From assembly GCF_030704535.1 (NCBI RefSeq), contig NC_081815.1, positions 3,177,001 through 3,241,000 on the forward strand: DNA of 64,000 nucleotides, in the 5' to 3' direction. Position numbers and translations under genes: made by a program. The notes beneath the pieces are model-generated. The model did no database searches, was not told the origin of the DNA, and worked only from the letters and a program-made list of their open reading frames with translations. Shown here in pieces: positions 1-10,016 of this stretch. Position 1 is the first letter of the stretch, and each line of letters begins with the position of its first letter. The DNA is from Vitis vinifera (taxonomy: Eukaryota; Streptophyta; Magnoliopsida; Vitales; Vitaceae).

Positions 1-2900
1 TCAGATAAGGGTTTCAAACTAAATAGAGAATTATCTCGGGTTTTTAACCAATTTTGAATTTCATTGAAGTGGATTTAAAAAAAAAATAATTTTAACATAT
101 TTGTTACCGTATCCTTATCACGTAGAGAAGATCTTGAGAGGAAATCCTGAGGCTTTGTGAGACAATCCAATCCTAAATCGAAATGTGGACTTCAGGGACG
201 TACTGGGAAATCCTATATCTGAGTAGCATAAAGGTGAAAAGCTATGTGAAGGACAAAACTTTTGTATTGGGAAATCCTGTGGCCCTGCTATGCTGGCATT
301 CTGGTAAACATGGAAACAAAGGAAATCAGGAAGCCTACCCCTATAGCAGGCCATCATGTACCACACAGCCGAAACTAAACTGCACCCTACTTGTCAAGAC
401 AAACCTTTGTTTATTTACTTTTTACAATTTTAACAGGGAGATAGATGCCCTTGCTTATTTTCGTCCACTGGGGATTGGTGAACCTGTTACCATCCTCACT
501 GAATTCCTTAACCATATCCTTGTTTGGATAGCAGGAAAATACTAACATTACTTCTATAACAAAGAAGGTGATAAAATCTGCGAACTATGCAGTATCAAAG
601 TGTGACAAATTTTGGATTACTTAGCATCAGATTGATTCAATTGTAAGCACAGTATTTGTTAGTAAAAATTGGATACTGAGGATATTGTTGCAGAGGCATG
701 ATCGATGTAAGACAAATCGACAGGGTCACGGGCCCTGACCTTGCTGAAACTGATGGACGAAATGGTTTGATCCATGACATGGGAGTAATGCTGTGATGCA
801 CATTTCTCAGCCCCCCCACCCCACCTGGTTGCTTTTTCAATGGGTCAGTGCCTGCAAGTGTAGGGCTTTGTTCATTCAAACACTGCTGCTACTTACTGTT
901 CAAGTGAAAAATGTAGCAATAAGGGTATGCAGTCCATGGGTGATGAGTGACTTACAACCTTGGCTCAATATCCTTGTCTTGTTCTTGAATATTATTCCAT
1001 GAAAGGTCGTAATTATGGTAAGTTCATGTATGTTTTGGAGAATTATTGTAGTTAAAGCCAAGGATAAGAGACAAGTTCACATGAAAATTGGTACTAAAAT
1101 GACCTTGCCAAAAGTCATAATCCACATGGAAATCAGCCCCCTCACCCCAGCACCCCCCTTCAGGGATGGGGTTTGAAATTTTCAGAGCCCTTTTGAGCAT
1201 ATAACCAAAGCATCAAAGCCAGCAACAGCTAGCTCAGGAAATCTATGTCATGGGCAATGGTTTGTATCCTCTTGTCACTGAGCTAATATCAACTTGAAAA
1301 GCTGAATCCAACTTATCAAAACTGTCTGTTAGCTTTTGGTAAGAGCTTTTGGAGCGAAGGGAAAGATCGGGTTTCACTCTTTTGATGCTTTTTTGTATTG
1401 CTTGGAAGTTTCTAAGACTCGAAGATTCTCTCATTGTGTGTGTGAGAGGGAGAGCCCTTGACCTTATGCTTCCAAGGATATATGGCCCCCCCTCCCCTCC
1501 CGCCCTTTTGGGGAATTGAGATGGGGCACTCTCTAATCAATTTCTCGGTGAGCCAAAGCTTTAGGCCTCTTCATTTGTATTTTAACCAACGCAGAACTTT
1601 GAACCAGACAACAGCATGTTGACAAGATTTCATTTGATAAAAAAACCCACTAGAAATTTTTTTTGTATATGGATTATAAAATTTGACAGCATGAAACATG
1701 GAAAAGGTGACACATTGCCTTTGCCTTTGTTCTTCCCTATATACTTAATCCTCACATCTCATACATGGGTATTCAGCGCTAATCTCTCCTTAATATACGG
1801 GTAGAAGACGAAAAATTACTTCTAAAGTGAATAAAAAATTAGGTATTAGCCTTTTCACGGAATGATCACTGTATGGGCTTTGATATCTGGGGGGAAGATC
1901 CTACTCTTCACGTGTCTCGATCTCCAAATCCTTCGATATGGCTTGTAAAGATGGTGGCTTCATAGGAAATGTAATTGACTACACACTGAGGATTTTCTCT
2001 TCTCCATTGTTTAGTTCCCATTGACTCACCATGCTTCATTCATATAGTATTTGTCTTTTCTTAGAACATTCAAAATCTGGATAACCCCATCACTTAAAAT
2101 CGAAAACCCATCACTTGTGGGGAAGAAAAAAAGTTTCCCACAAGTTGAATGTTAGTGGGAATCTTTCCCTTGCATATTGCCTGCTAGAGAAGGGACCAAA
2201 ATGAGGAAAAATCACCGCATTTGTACTCGGACTACACTGCAAAAGGGCACCATGGAGGACAAGTAGTTGAATCACGATATATTTTTTCATTATACAATAC
2301 AAAATCTCCATGATATATGCAACTCCCAACATGGGAAATAATCCTCACCCTCAAAAAGGGTTGGTGGGGCATCCAATTCTAAATGGATCACATGCACCCT
2401 TCTATAGTTTGTGAGATCTGTTGGATCTATGCCAAAAATTGACAACCAAAGAGTCAAAACCCTTGAGCTCATAATTCTTTTTCAAATACAATGCACAGAA
2501 TTTGAATTTGAAAAGAACCAACACAAGAGTTGCATTTTGAGTTAAATAAGTGGGGCAGTGGTCCCTTCATTCCCCAATTCCCTGATACATACCACGAGAG
2601 ATGGTAGGTAGGTGTTTACATAGTAACCAAACATAGAATAAATTAAATTCCCGAATAAGGTAGGTCTTTGATGATTGTATCCTTCATCCTTTCTTCTCTT
2701 CCTTGAATACAATACCCCATCCACTTTCTCACTACCCTAGTTTTTATATTTGAATTGAAATAAAAAATTAATAATAATAATAATAATAATATAGTACCAA
2801 AACCTCATCTTTAATTGAGACAAAGAAGAAGACAAAGAACAGCAAAAAGTATCATCAGACAGTATTGATAATATCATAAAAGCCCCTTCCACTTTGAGTT
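1..2900. other. Intergenic, no recognisable gene
   Basis: No open frame here resembles a family I know. The longest, about 120 codons at 183-545 on the + strand, has no domain-like composition. A short motif reading GGGAAATCCT or close to it recurs several times between about 140 and 320. An (AAT)n microsatellite lies at about 2770-2792. The 3' part is AT-rich and leads into the promoter of the OVATE gene. Confidence 0.6.
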
Positions 2901-2906
2901 TCTTGG

Positions 2907-2914
2907 TATTTATA
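2907..2914 (+). promoter_or_regulatory. TATA box of the OFP7/8-like gene
   Basis: TATTTATA lies 53 bp before the ATG at 2967. It is followed by a CT-rich leader (about 2939-2965), a common arrangement in plant core promoters. The transcription start is inferred to be near 2940. Confidence 0.5.
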
Positions 2915-2966
2915 CGCAATCCAAGTATCCAAAATCCACCTCTCTTTCTATCTCTCTCTCTCCCTC

Positions 2967-3890
2967 ATGGAGAACCGATTCAAACTACGAATCTCTCGCA
3001 TGTTTCGCCGTTCATTCGGATCCTGTCGGCCCCGGAGCATGTCAGATGTTATCATATCGGACGTTATGGAAAAACCGGTGTTCGTAGCTCACAACCAACA
3101 CCAGAGCTTCCAAATGATGGAAGTGTCATCTCCCAAACCTCGACCCTTTCCGTCTATGTGCAGACCCAGATGTCCAGAAAGATGTGAAATGATCGAACAC
3201 AGCTGTATTGTGGCCGAGAAGGTGCTTCCAAGACGAAAAGTATCGGAGCGATGTTCGGTTTTCGGTTGTGGGGATGCTGAGGGACGTAAGTGTCCTCCTG
3301 CCTCACCTGCATCGCCTTTGAATGCGTTCTACAACGTTCAAGAATTTGGATCGAAAGAGAAGAGATCAAAGAAGAAGAAGAAGAAGAAGGCCCACGTGAA
3401 AAAGAACAAGATCAGAGAGATTAATTACATGTTCAGCTCATCTTCTGCAGACACCAATGGCGGTTTTGTCGGTGGTGGCTGGTTTAGCAGCGAAGACGAG
3501 AGAGAGGACGAAACAGAGACTCTATTCTCGTCAAAGAGTCTCTCCTCGGATTCATCCGAGTCCCAGAAACGCCGGTCTCTCCGCAGAAACCAGCGGAGCC
3601 GGCGTAGAAGAGGTGCAATAAACAAGGGTTCTTGTCATCAGGAAACTAACGTACTGCCATTGGAAGGGAAAGTGAAAGACAGCTTTGCAGTGGTGAAGAG
3701 GTCCAGTGATCCGTACAGTGATTTCAGGACATCAATGGTGGAAATGATTGTGGAGAAACAGATATTTGCAGCTAAAGATCTGGAGCAACTGTTGCAGTGC
3801 TTTCTGTCTTTGAACTCTTCTCATCATCATAGGATCATCATTGAAGTTTTCACAGAGATTTGGGAAGCTCTCTTCTCTAACTGGTCTTAA
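2967..3890 (+). CDS. OVATE family protein, OFP7/OFP8-like transcriptional repressor
   Basis: An intronless gene of 307 residues. The C-terminal OVATE domain (about 241-302) is clear: a D-P-Y-x-D-F-R-x-S-M start, then M-I-V-E-K and D-L-E-x-L-L, ending in I-I-x-V-F-x-E-I-W. The N-terminus ([20 protein letters not shown]) is the conserved start seen in OFP7/OFP8-type proteins. Two strongly basic stretches (about 129-148, including seven consecutive Lys, and 201-216, Arg-rich) look like nuclear localisation signals. Between them lies an acidic, Ser-rich linker. In the family, OFPs are nuclear repressors that bind TALE homeodomain and TRM proteins and shape organs. Several repress through an LxLxL motif; I do not see one here. 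The first ATG after the TATA box is the start. The Lys run is encoded by an (AAG)n microsatellite at about 3369-3390 and may vary in length between alleles. Assignment to the OVATE family is secure; the subgroup is probable. Confidence 0.9.
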   Translation: MENRFKLRISRMFRRSFGSCRPRSMSDVIISDVMEKPVFVAHNQHQSFQMMEVSSPKPRPFPSMCRPRCPERCEMIEHSCIVAEKVLPRRKVSERCSVFGCGDAEGRKCPPASPASPLNAFYNVQEFGSKEKRSKKKKKKKAHVKKNKIREINYMFSSSSADTNGGFVGGGWFSSEDEREDETETLFSSKSLSSDSSESQKRRSLRRNQRSRRRRGAINKGSCHQETNVLPLEGKVKDSFAVVKRSSDPYSDFRTSMVEMIVEKQIFAAKDLEQLLQCFLSLNSSHHHRIIIEVFTEIWEALFSNWS

Positions 3891-6630
3891 AAAGAAAACT
3901 GTTACCTGTTTTCTGTAATCTGTAATGCTTAGACTGCTTTCTAACTGTTATTTACTGTACTAAATGGTTCATCTTCCATTTTCTCTCTTTGGGTTATTGC
4001 TTTTTCATATATATATATATATATATATATCATCCCCATTATCTTCCTGTTTGCTTGCTCTTTTCATGAAAGAGACAAGGTACCATGTATCCAAAACATG
4101 AACCAGAAGAAGAAGAAGAAGAAGAAAGGAAGGTGGAGAGAAGAATTGTGGCAGTTTGTTTTAGTCTTTTGAAAAAGATTTTTAGAAGGAAACCAGTAGC
4201 GACAGAGTTATGGATGTTTCTTAAACTTTTGAAATCGAAAGATGGATACAAGTGCAAGTGATTGATTGTTTGTTTCAAAAGAAAATGCTAGAAAACAAAC
4301 ATAACTTAACAGCTTGTCCTCATCAGTTTTTCTTAGGTTAGACTTTTGAAAAAAAAAAAAAAAACAATATCCCCACAAAAAACATTAAAAAAAAAAAAAA
4401 AAGAGACAGTATGAAAATTTTCTATCCTTACCATATGTGAAGTAGAAGAGTGCAAGAAAGAAAAAAAAAAGAATAGTTTACTTCCATTTTTCTTATTATT
4501 ATATTAATTAATTATTTGATTTATTGGTCTACTATTTTTTTTTTTGTTAATTTATTTTCAAATACAAAATCCTATTTTCTTGTCTGCATTTCCTAACTTG
4601 TCTCCAACCATCTTTCCATCTCTCTAACTTAATTAATGGTTCTATTTTGTCCCCATGAGCCACTTATCTGCTATAAACTAATAGCAAAGCAAAAGATAAC
4701 AGCTTCCACTGTAAGTTTGAATACCAAAACATGATTGAAGTGATGATGATGAACCCATAATTAATTAATTCATTTTTTTAAAAAAAAGAAAAACTTCATT
4801 CATTCCTCTAAAAATTCACTACACTCCAACTTCTGCATCATGTAGGCGCAGTAGTATAGATTCTCAATCAGTCCTCCACAAGAAAAAAACCCATCATTCA
4901 AATGTTTCAGCCATATGATTGGCCTGAAGCCTGTAGACAAACAACCAAATTTAAAGTAGTGTTGGCCCATAAAAGAGACAAAATATGTCATAATGTATTA
5001 GGTATGCCTTTTTTCTGTTTTGGATTATTAACCAAATCCATTTAATTACTATACCCCATTTGTTTCCATTACATGGAAGAACAGGAACCACACCCCACCA
5101 CCCTAACATCGAACAGAGTTTCACTTTGTAGTATAGCGTCCTTCCCCCATTATCTTACTTTTTTCAATAACCAAATTCAACAGCTTTGGTTCCCTAGTGC
5201 AATCAAAATCAAAGCATGTGGCCCAACTTGCTGTGAAATTCAAATAAGTTGTTACTAAATTAATGAAAAAACCCAGGATTAATAATCCAACATATACACA
5301 AGATAAGTAAGTGCCTAATGGGTAAGTTTCAAATGGAAGTACAGAGAGATGGTTTGTGAGATGGGGCATTAATTAGGGGTCTGGAAGGCAGAGGTCAGAG
5401 TTCACAGAAACTTTCCATTCCAAAAAGCTGTCGAAACTGGGAACTGATACGTCTGTTTCAAAGAAATGGGGACAAAGTGGGTATGGTGGCTTAAAAAGGG
5501 TGAAATGAAAGAGAAGGAACAGTGGAATGAGGAAACGGCGGAGAGATGTCGAGGGTCTCTGCAGACAGAATAAACCAAGGCCTTGCTAATTTTGTGTGGC
5601 ACTGTGCTTGTGTGCTGTGTGGTATGGAGCTTATTTATTGCCTTGTGTCTGAACTTGATAGTTATGTTTCATAACGTGTTACACATATAATGAGATGGGT
5701 AGAGAAAGGGAGAGATGCATGTGAGGTCTCTGTAACATTCTATAAACACCACCTTTTCAATTGATGAGCAAAAGCGAATTTCCTAATGCAGATATACCCA
5801 AATGGAATGTATTTATTAAAGAATGTCAGTAATGGCTGTGACGTTTTGTTGGAAAGCTGGCCTTCTTATTAATTATTGCTGCCCTCTTTTGGGCTCTCTC
5901 TCTCTCTCTCTCTGGTTTCCTGGGCCCTTGAACCGATGTCCATTATCACTTGGGCTTGGTTAACCTAGGTCCAGAGTGGGAAAAAAACCCTAGTCCAAAT
6001 AAAAATCGTGTGGGAAGTAAGTACAAAATTCCAATGACAAACTGTACAAAGGGGTTTTGACCTTATGGTAGTTGATTCCCAATCATAAGACGGTGACAAG
6101 CAGAGAAATATGTTGAGATTACAGCTGTTAAGCCCACTTGAGTGAACTGGATTCCTATACATTTGGGATAGGGTTTGGTGAACGACTAGGGTCAAAACTT
6201 AATTAATTAGCTCAACCATGAAAATGTCTTATAAAGACCCTGGAAAGCTAGCTGTCATTACTAAATCTCCTTTTTCCACATGCCAGCTAAACCCTTGGGA
6301 GATTGCAATATGGGTTTCAAGGTTCAACATTGGAACTCGAGACTTTTTTCGAGTGCTTCCACATTAGCTTTATTTTCTTCTTCAGTGGGAACCATATTAT
6401 ATAGGATTTAAATACTTTATTTAATTTACTATGTTCATGGGACAAGTCACTACCAGAATTCAGTAACACCCTCTATATGTTCATTCCCCAATAGGCTGTT
6501 GCAGCTCTGGGGCCAATTCAATTACTTATCTTGTGGGTACTTGAACCCATGTATCACCTGCAATGGGAGGAATAAAAATTTGAAAATAAGGTTTCAAATC
6601 GGATTACATCTAGGAAATTAAGAGAGAAAA
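3891..6630. other. Intergenic; OFP 3' region, then AT-rich spacer
   Basis: The first 150 bp are the likely 3' UTR. An (AT)n microsatellite sits at 4007-4030, A-rich runs at 4349-4400 and a (CT)n run at about 5897-5912. Small open frames on both strands show no family resemblance. Confidence 0.5.
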
Positions 6631-6639
6631 ATGCCTAGT

Positions 6640-7610
6640 TTTAAAAACCAAACCGGATCCGCCGGTCACGATTTCAGTCCGATCCGATCAATTGGGTTGG
6701 AAATAGGTTGAATCGGAATTGGATCGATTGAACCGGAATTGAATTGGTTGAACCAATGGTCTAATCGACAAACTGGTCAGTTCCATCCGAATCGGACAAT
6801 TCAATTAATTTTTTATTTTTATTTTTATAGTATCAAAACGACGTTGTTTTAAAAGATATGAAAACACCTGCAACCCTTCTTCTCCATCTGCATCGACGGT
6901 GAAGAAGTTGTTGCCCCCAACGCATTGTGAAATCGATTCCCATCGACGGTCTCTCTGGCCGTTACACTGCTGCAACCATCCCCACCTCTTCGTTCCCTCC
7001 CCCACCCCCCCCACCCCCCTCTTGACGTCGCAAGCCCACCCACGACGGTCAAAGCACCCCTTCGAAAAACCCGATTGTGTGCATTGTGCGCCCTCATAAT
7101 TTTAATGTATTTTTTAATTATTATTATGATATTATGTTTAATATTCACTTTTTATAAATTTTTCTTTTTTTGTTTATTTATTAGTCTTCACATCAACATT
7201 ACAATTTTATATCGATTGTGAGCTCAAAACTCTAATTGATAAAGTAAAAAATGCCTTTTATATGGATTTACATGGATAGTATGAGATATGATTTAATGCC
7301 TTTTATATGGATTTATATGGATGGTATGAGATATGATTTAATGGTAAAATTAAAAACATTACGATTTTAAATAAAAATTTTATTTTAAAATAAGTTTTTT
7401 ATTTAAAAATAAATATTAAAATTTTAAATTTTAAATTAAAATTATGATTTTAATTTAAATTTCTAATTTGAAACTAATTTTATGATTTTTAAATAAAATT
7501 TTAATTTTTAAATAATATATAAATTATTATTTTTATTTTTATAATTATTTTAAATTTTAATAATTTATAAATGGTATATATATCGGTTTGACTGTCAGGT
7601 TGAAAGATTT
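6640..7610. mobile_element. Possible Mutator- or hAT-like non-autonomous DNA transposon relic
   Basis: The left edge (about 6640-6800) is a run of alternating AACCGG, GGTTGAA and TCGGAAT words, a style typical of the terminal regions of plant DNA transposons. A palindrome-like AAACGACGTTGTTTT follows at about 6836. A shorter related stretch, CGGTTTGACTGTCAGGTTGA, lies near 7583-7602 and may be the other end. No transposase frame and no clear target duplication are visible. The boundaries are guesses. Confidence 0.3.
7251..7340. repeat. 45-bp tandem duplication
   Basis: Two adjacent copies, 7251-7295 and 7296-7340, differ at only two or three positions. Each starts ATGCCTTTTATATGGATTTA or nearly so. 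Confidence 0.8.
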
Positions 7611-8355
7611 TCCAAGTCTCTGGTACATGATGGGAGCAAGGTTTCTTACATTATAAAATGTCGGAGAGTAGTTAGAAGACGGAGAAAAGAGGGGCAAGTG
7701 GGTAGCCTTAAGAAGCACGAGTCTCCGACTAATGAGCCCTGACAATGCCCACTGGGACCGTCTCCCACTTACTCTCTACTTCCGATTGAGACTGGTTCCA
7801 ACCCTTTTGGACGCGTGCCACTTTCTCAATGCCCACACTTGACGAATATTAGACCTGTCTCTATACCCTCCTCTCTTCAAGCCGCTCACGTTTGGAGCCT
7901 CTACTCTGTCATCATTCATCAATTAATCATACGATGCCCTCGTCTCAAAACTCTTTAGACATAATAGTAAGTGGGGAACTGGGAAGTTCTTAATTTGCAG
8001 AAGTGCTAGTGGAGGGGGGCTTGAGGGGGTGGGGTCATAATCCTAACCGACACACTGGCTTCAGTATCATTTTGGGTATGAGTAAGTGCTTTTACGCTTT
8101 AGCACAAAGCTGACAAAATGATAATGTTTTCTCACTGGCCATAATCATTAAAAAAACAAAAACCCAACATGGGATTCCTTGTTCTTTTAACATTTGAAAT
8201 GAAAGTACATGAAGTCGTGTAATTGACAATGTCTTGTACAAATACTCTTCAGGTAAATTAGTAAAAAGCCCTTTGAGGTCATCTAGAGAATTATATTCAC
8301 CAACCAAGCAGGTGACCATGGCACAATCAATGAGAAGCTCAGTTCTATTAGAGAG
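7611..8355. other. Intergenic, nothing recognised
   Basis: Mixed-composition spacer between the possible transposon relic and the solo LTR. The longest frame (8092-8400, minus strand, 102 codons) runs into the LTR and resembles no protein I know. Confidence 0.4.
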
Positions 8356-8360
8356 AGAAT

Positions 8361-8735
8361 TGTAGGGAATTAAACCGAATTTCCAACCCGTGAGAAACAA
8401 AAATTAGAGAAAACACACGCCAAAGAAAAACAATCATACACACAAGACAGTATTTACGTGGTTCGACAATTTGCCTACGTCCACGGAGTTGCAGGGATAT
8501 CACTATTATCAGGGAAGAATACAGAGTACAACCTAGCGGCTATAATATTCTCTATATATATATAGCACGGCAACCCTACCATACTAAAAAACCCTAATTA
8601 CAAAGGGTGGTTCCACAATGGGCTAAACGAGCCCAACAGGCCTCAATAAATCTCCCATTAAAAAAGCCATGCAATATTATTCGGGTCGGGTCGTCAAACC
8701 GGATCAAACAAAACTAGGCTCCACAAAGCCCAACA
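8361..8735. mobile_element. Solo LTR of an LTR retrotransposon (fossil)
   Basis: A 375-bp segment begins TGTAGGG and ends CCCAACA, giving the TGT...ACA termini of LTRs. It is flanked by a perfect 5-bp direct repeat, AGAAT, at 8356-8360 and 8736-8740. Inside is a motif around ACGTGGTTCGACAATTTGCC followed by CTACGTCCACGG, which I recall as a dispersed plant repeat. No second LTR and no internal region are present, so this is the usual product of recombination between two LTRs. The intact target duplication suggests a moderately recent insertion. The superfamily cannot be assigned. Confidence 0.65.
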
Positions 8736-8740
8736 AGAAT

Positions 8741-9332
8741 GGTAGCAAGGTATATCGCACATTGACATGTACGTGAGGCAGACAACAAAATATATACGTA
8801 TACGTAGTTGTAGTAGAAGAAAGTCGAATTAAGAAAACTGAGCCGAGCAGCCATGAATGGGTTTGATTGAGAGGGCGAGAGGGAGTCAATTCAACAACTA
8901 TCCGCTCCTTTCTTCATTCTAAAGAGGACACACACCAACCCCACCATCAAAAGTAAAAGAAACGAAAGTATCTAATTCATATAATGAAACGGGCACAAGC
9001 TGTCCTCTTTGTGATCTTCTTCTTCTTCAGAGAGAGAGAGAGAGAGAGGGATGGTAATATTTGAGTAAGCAAGAATAGAAGAGAGACAGAAGAAAGGAGC
9101 GTGTGAAGAAGAAGAATAAAGTGGAAGACAAAAGAAGTCTCACCTTCGCTTCTTTGTCCTTTGTTTCTATTAGCAATCAAGATTAAAGGACCCATCAATG
9201 GCTCCGCCTCTCTCCTCTGTATAAAGAAACCCTCATTGCCATAGCAGCCCGAAGAAAACTTTATCTTTTCTTGCAGGGAAACAACAATCTTACCCAACAG
9301 AGCCAGCTAGTACTGCCATTGCACCGGCCGCA
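8741..9332. other. Upstream region of the OFP17-like gene
   Basis: About 590 bp between the solo LTR and the ATG. It holds an (AG)n run at about 9030-9048. I see no convincing TATA box. Confidence 0.4.
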
Positions 9333-10016
9333 ATGCTGCTAAAAACCTCCTTTTCTAACACCAAGAAGTTCTTTCAAAGAACTCTGCAAAGCTTCAAGTC
9401 CTTTCTATCAGGAGGCTATCAAAGGCTACCAAAGACCCCTCCCTTCAATCCTTTTTCTTGCGGCGGAGGCGGCTCCCACTTCAACGTCCACCCAAGTTAT
9501 GGAGAATTGGACAAGTTGTACACAGACTTCACCGACCAGTGGGATTCCGGGAAGGGCAAGGCGAGAAAGAGAAGCAAGAAGAAGACTGCAACAGCATCGC
9601 CTGCAATAAAAACACAAGAGAAGGACATCTACAGTGGAAGCTTCATGAAGTTCGCAAAGGTAAAAACAGTGAATAATAATGAGATGGAAAGAAGAGTCCA
9701 TGATACGAAAAGGAGAAGCGTCCATGAAGGAAAGAGGGGAGAGGAGCACTCATCCTGTCCAGGTATGGAAGAGGAAAGGAGTTATTTGGTAGCACAAAAG
9801 CTCAGGGAGTTGGAGATGATGGATGTGGGCAATGTGGATCATGTTCTGGACATAGAAGAAGTTCTCCATTACTATTCTCGCCTCACTTGCCCTCCCTATC
9901 TCGACATGGTCGACAAGTTTTTTATGAACATATTCTCGGAATTCTTCAGTCCCACTGCATCAGCTGGGAGCCCCAGCAAGTCAAGGGCCCCCCTCATTTC
10001 ATCCATGAAGTTGTAG
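9333..10016 (+). CDS. OVATE-related protein, OFP17-like
   Basis: An intronless gene of 227 residues. The N-terminus (M-L-L-K-T-S-F-S-N-T-K-K-F-F-Q-R-T-L) is basic and aromatic. A Gly run (43-47), a short Y-G-E-L-D-K-L-Y motif (56-63) and a Lys/Arg cluster at 76-84 follow, the last a possible nuclear signal. The C-terminal segment (about 153-205), with V-D-H-V-L-D-I-E-E-V-L-H-Y-Y-S-R-L and then P-P-Y-L-D-M-V-D-K-F-F, matches the reduced OVATE-type end I remember for Arabidopsis OFP17. That protein has D-I-E-E-L-L, then P-V-F-I-E-L-V at the same places. The canonical F-R-x-S-M start of the OVATE box is absent, so this is a divergent branch. Function is not established; a role in nuclear regulation is inferred from kinship. 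It lies 5.4 kb downstream of, and in the same orientation as, a canonical OFP. Confidence 0.75.
   Translation: MLLKTSFSNTKKFFQRTLQSFKSFLSGGYQRLPKTPPFNPFSCGGGGSHFNVHPSYGELDKLYTDFTDQWDSGKGKARKRSKKKTATASPAIKTQEKDIYSGSFMKFAKVKTVNNNEMERRVHDTKRRSVHEGKRGEEHSSCPGMEEERSYLVAQKLRELEMMDVGNVDHVLDIEEVLHYYSRLTCPPYLDMVDKFFMNIFSEFFSPTASAGSPSKSRAPLISSMKL

Noticed and set aside
481-484. The NLR MHD variant R-I-H-D (residues 481-484 of the protein at 58068-60995) as an autoactive change
   Set aside because: An Ile or Val in place of Met is common in functional CC-NLRs; the His and Asp are intact.
183-545. Open frame of 120 codons on the + strand
   Set aside because: No similarity to a family I know. The sequence contains short repeats of GGGAAATCC, which explain its openness better than selection.
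1243-1434. 63-codon minus-strand frame with Ser-rich start
   Set aside because: Too short and isolated. No convincing splice sites linking it to another exon.
2967-3890. EAR repression motif (LxLxL) in the OFP
   Set aside because: Only F-L-S-L-N is present near residue 280, inside the OVATE domain; the third Leu is missing.
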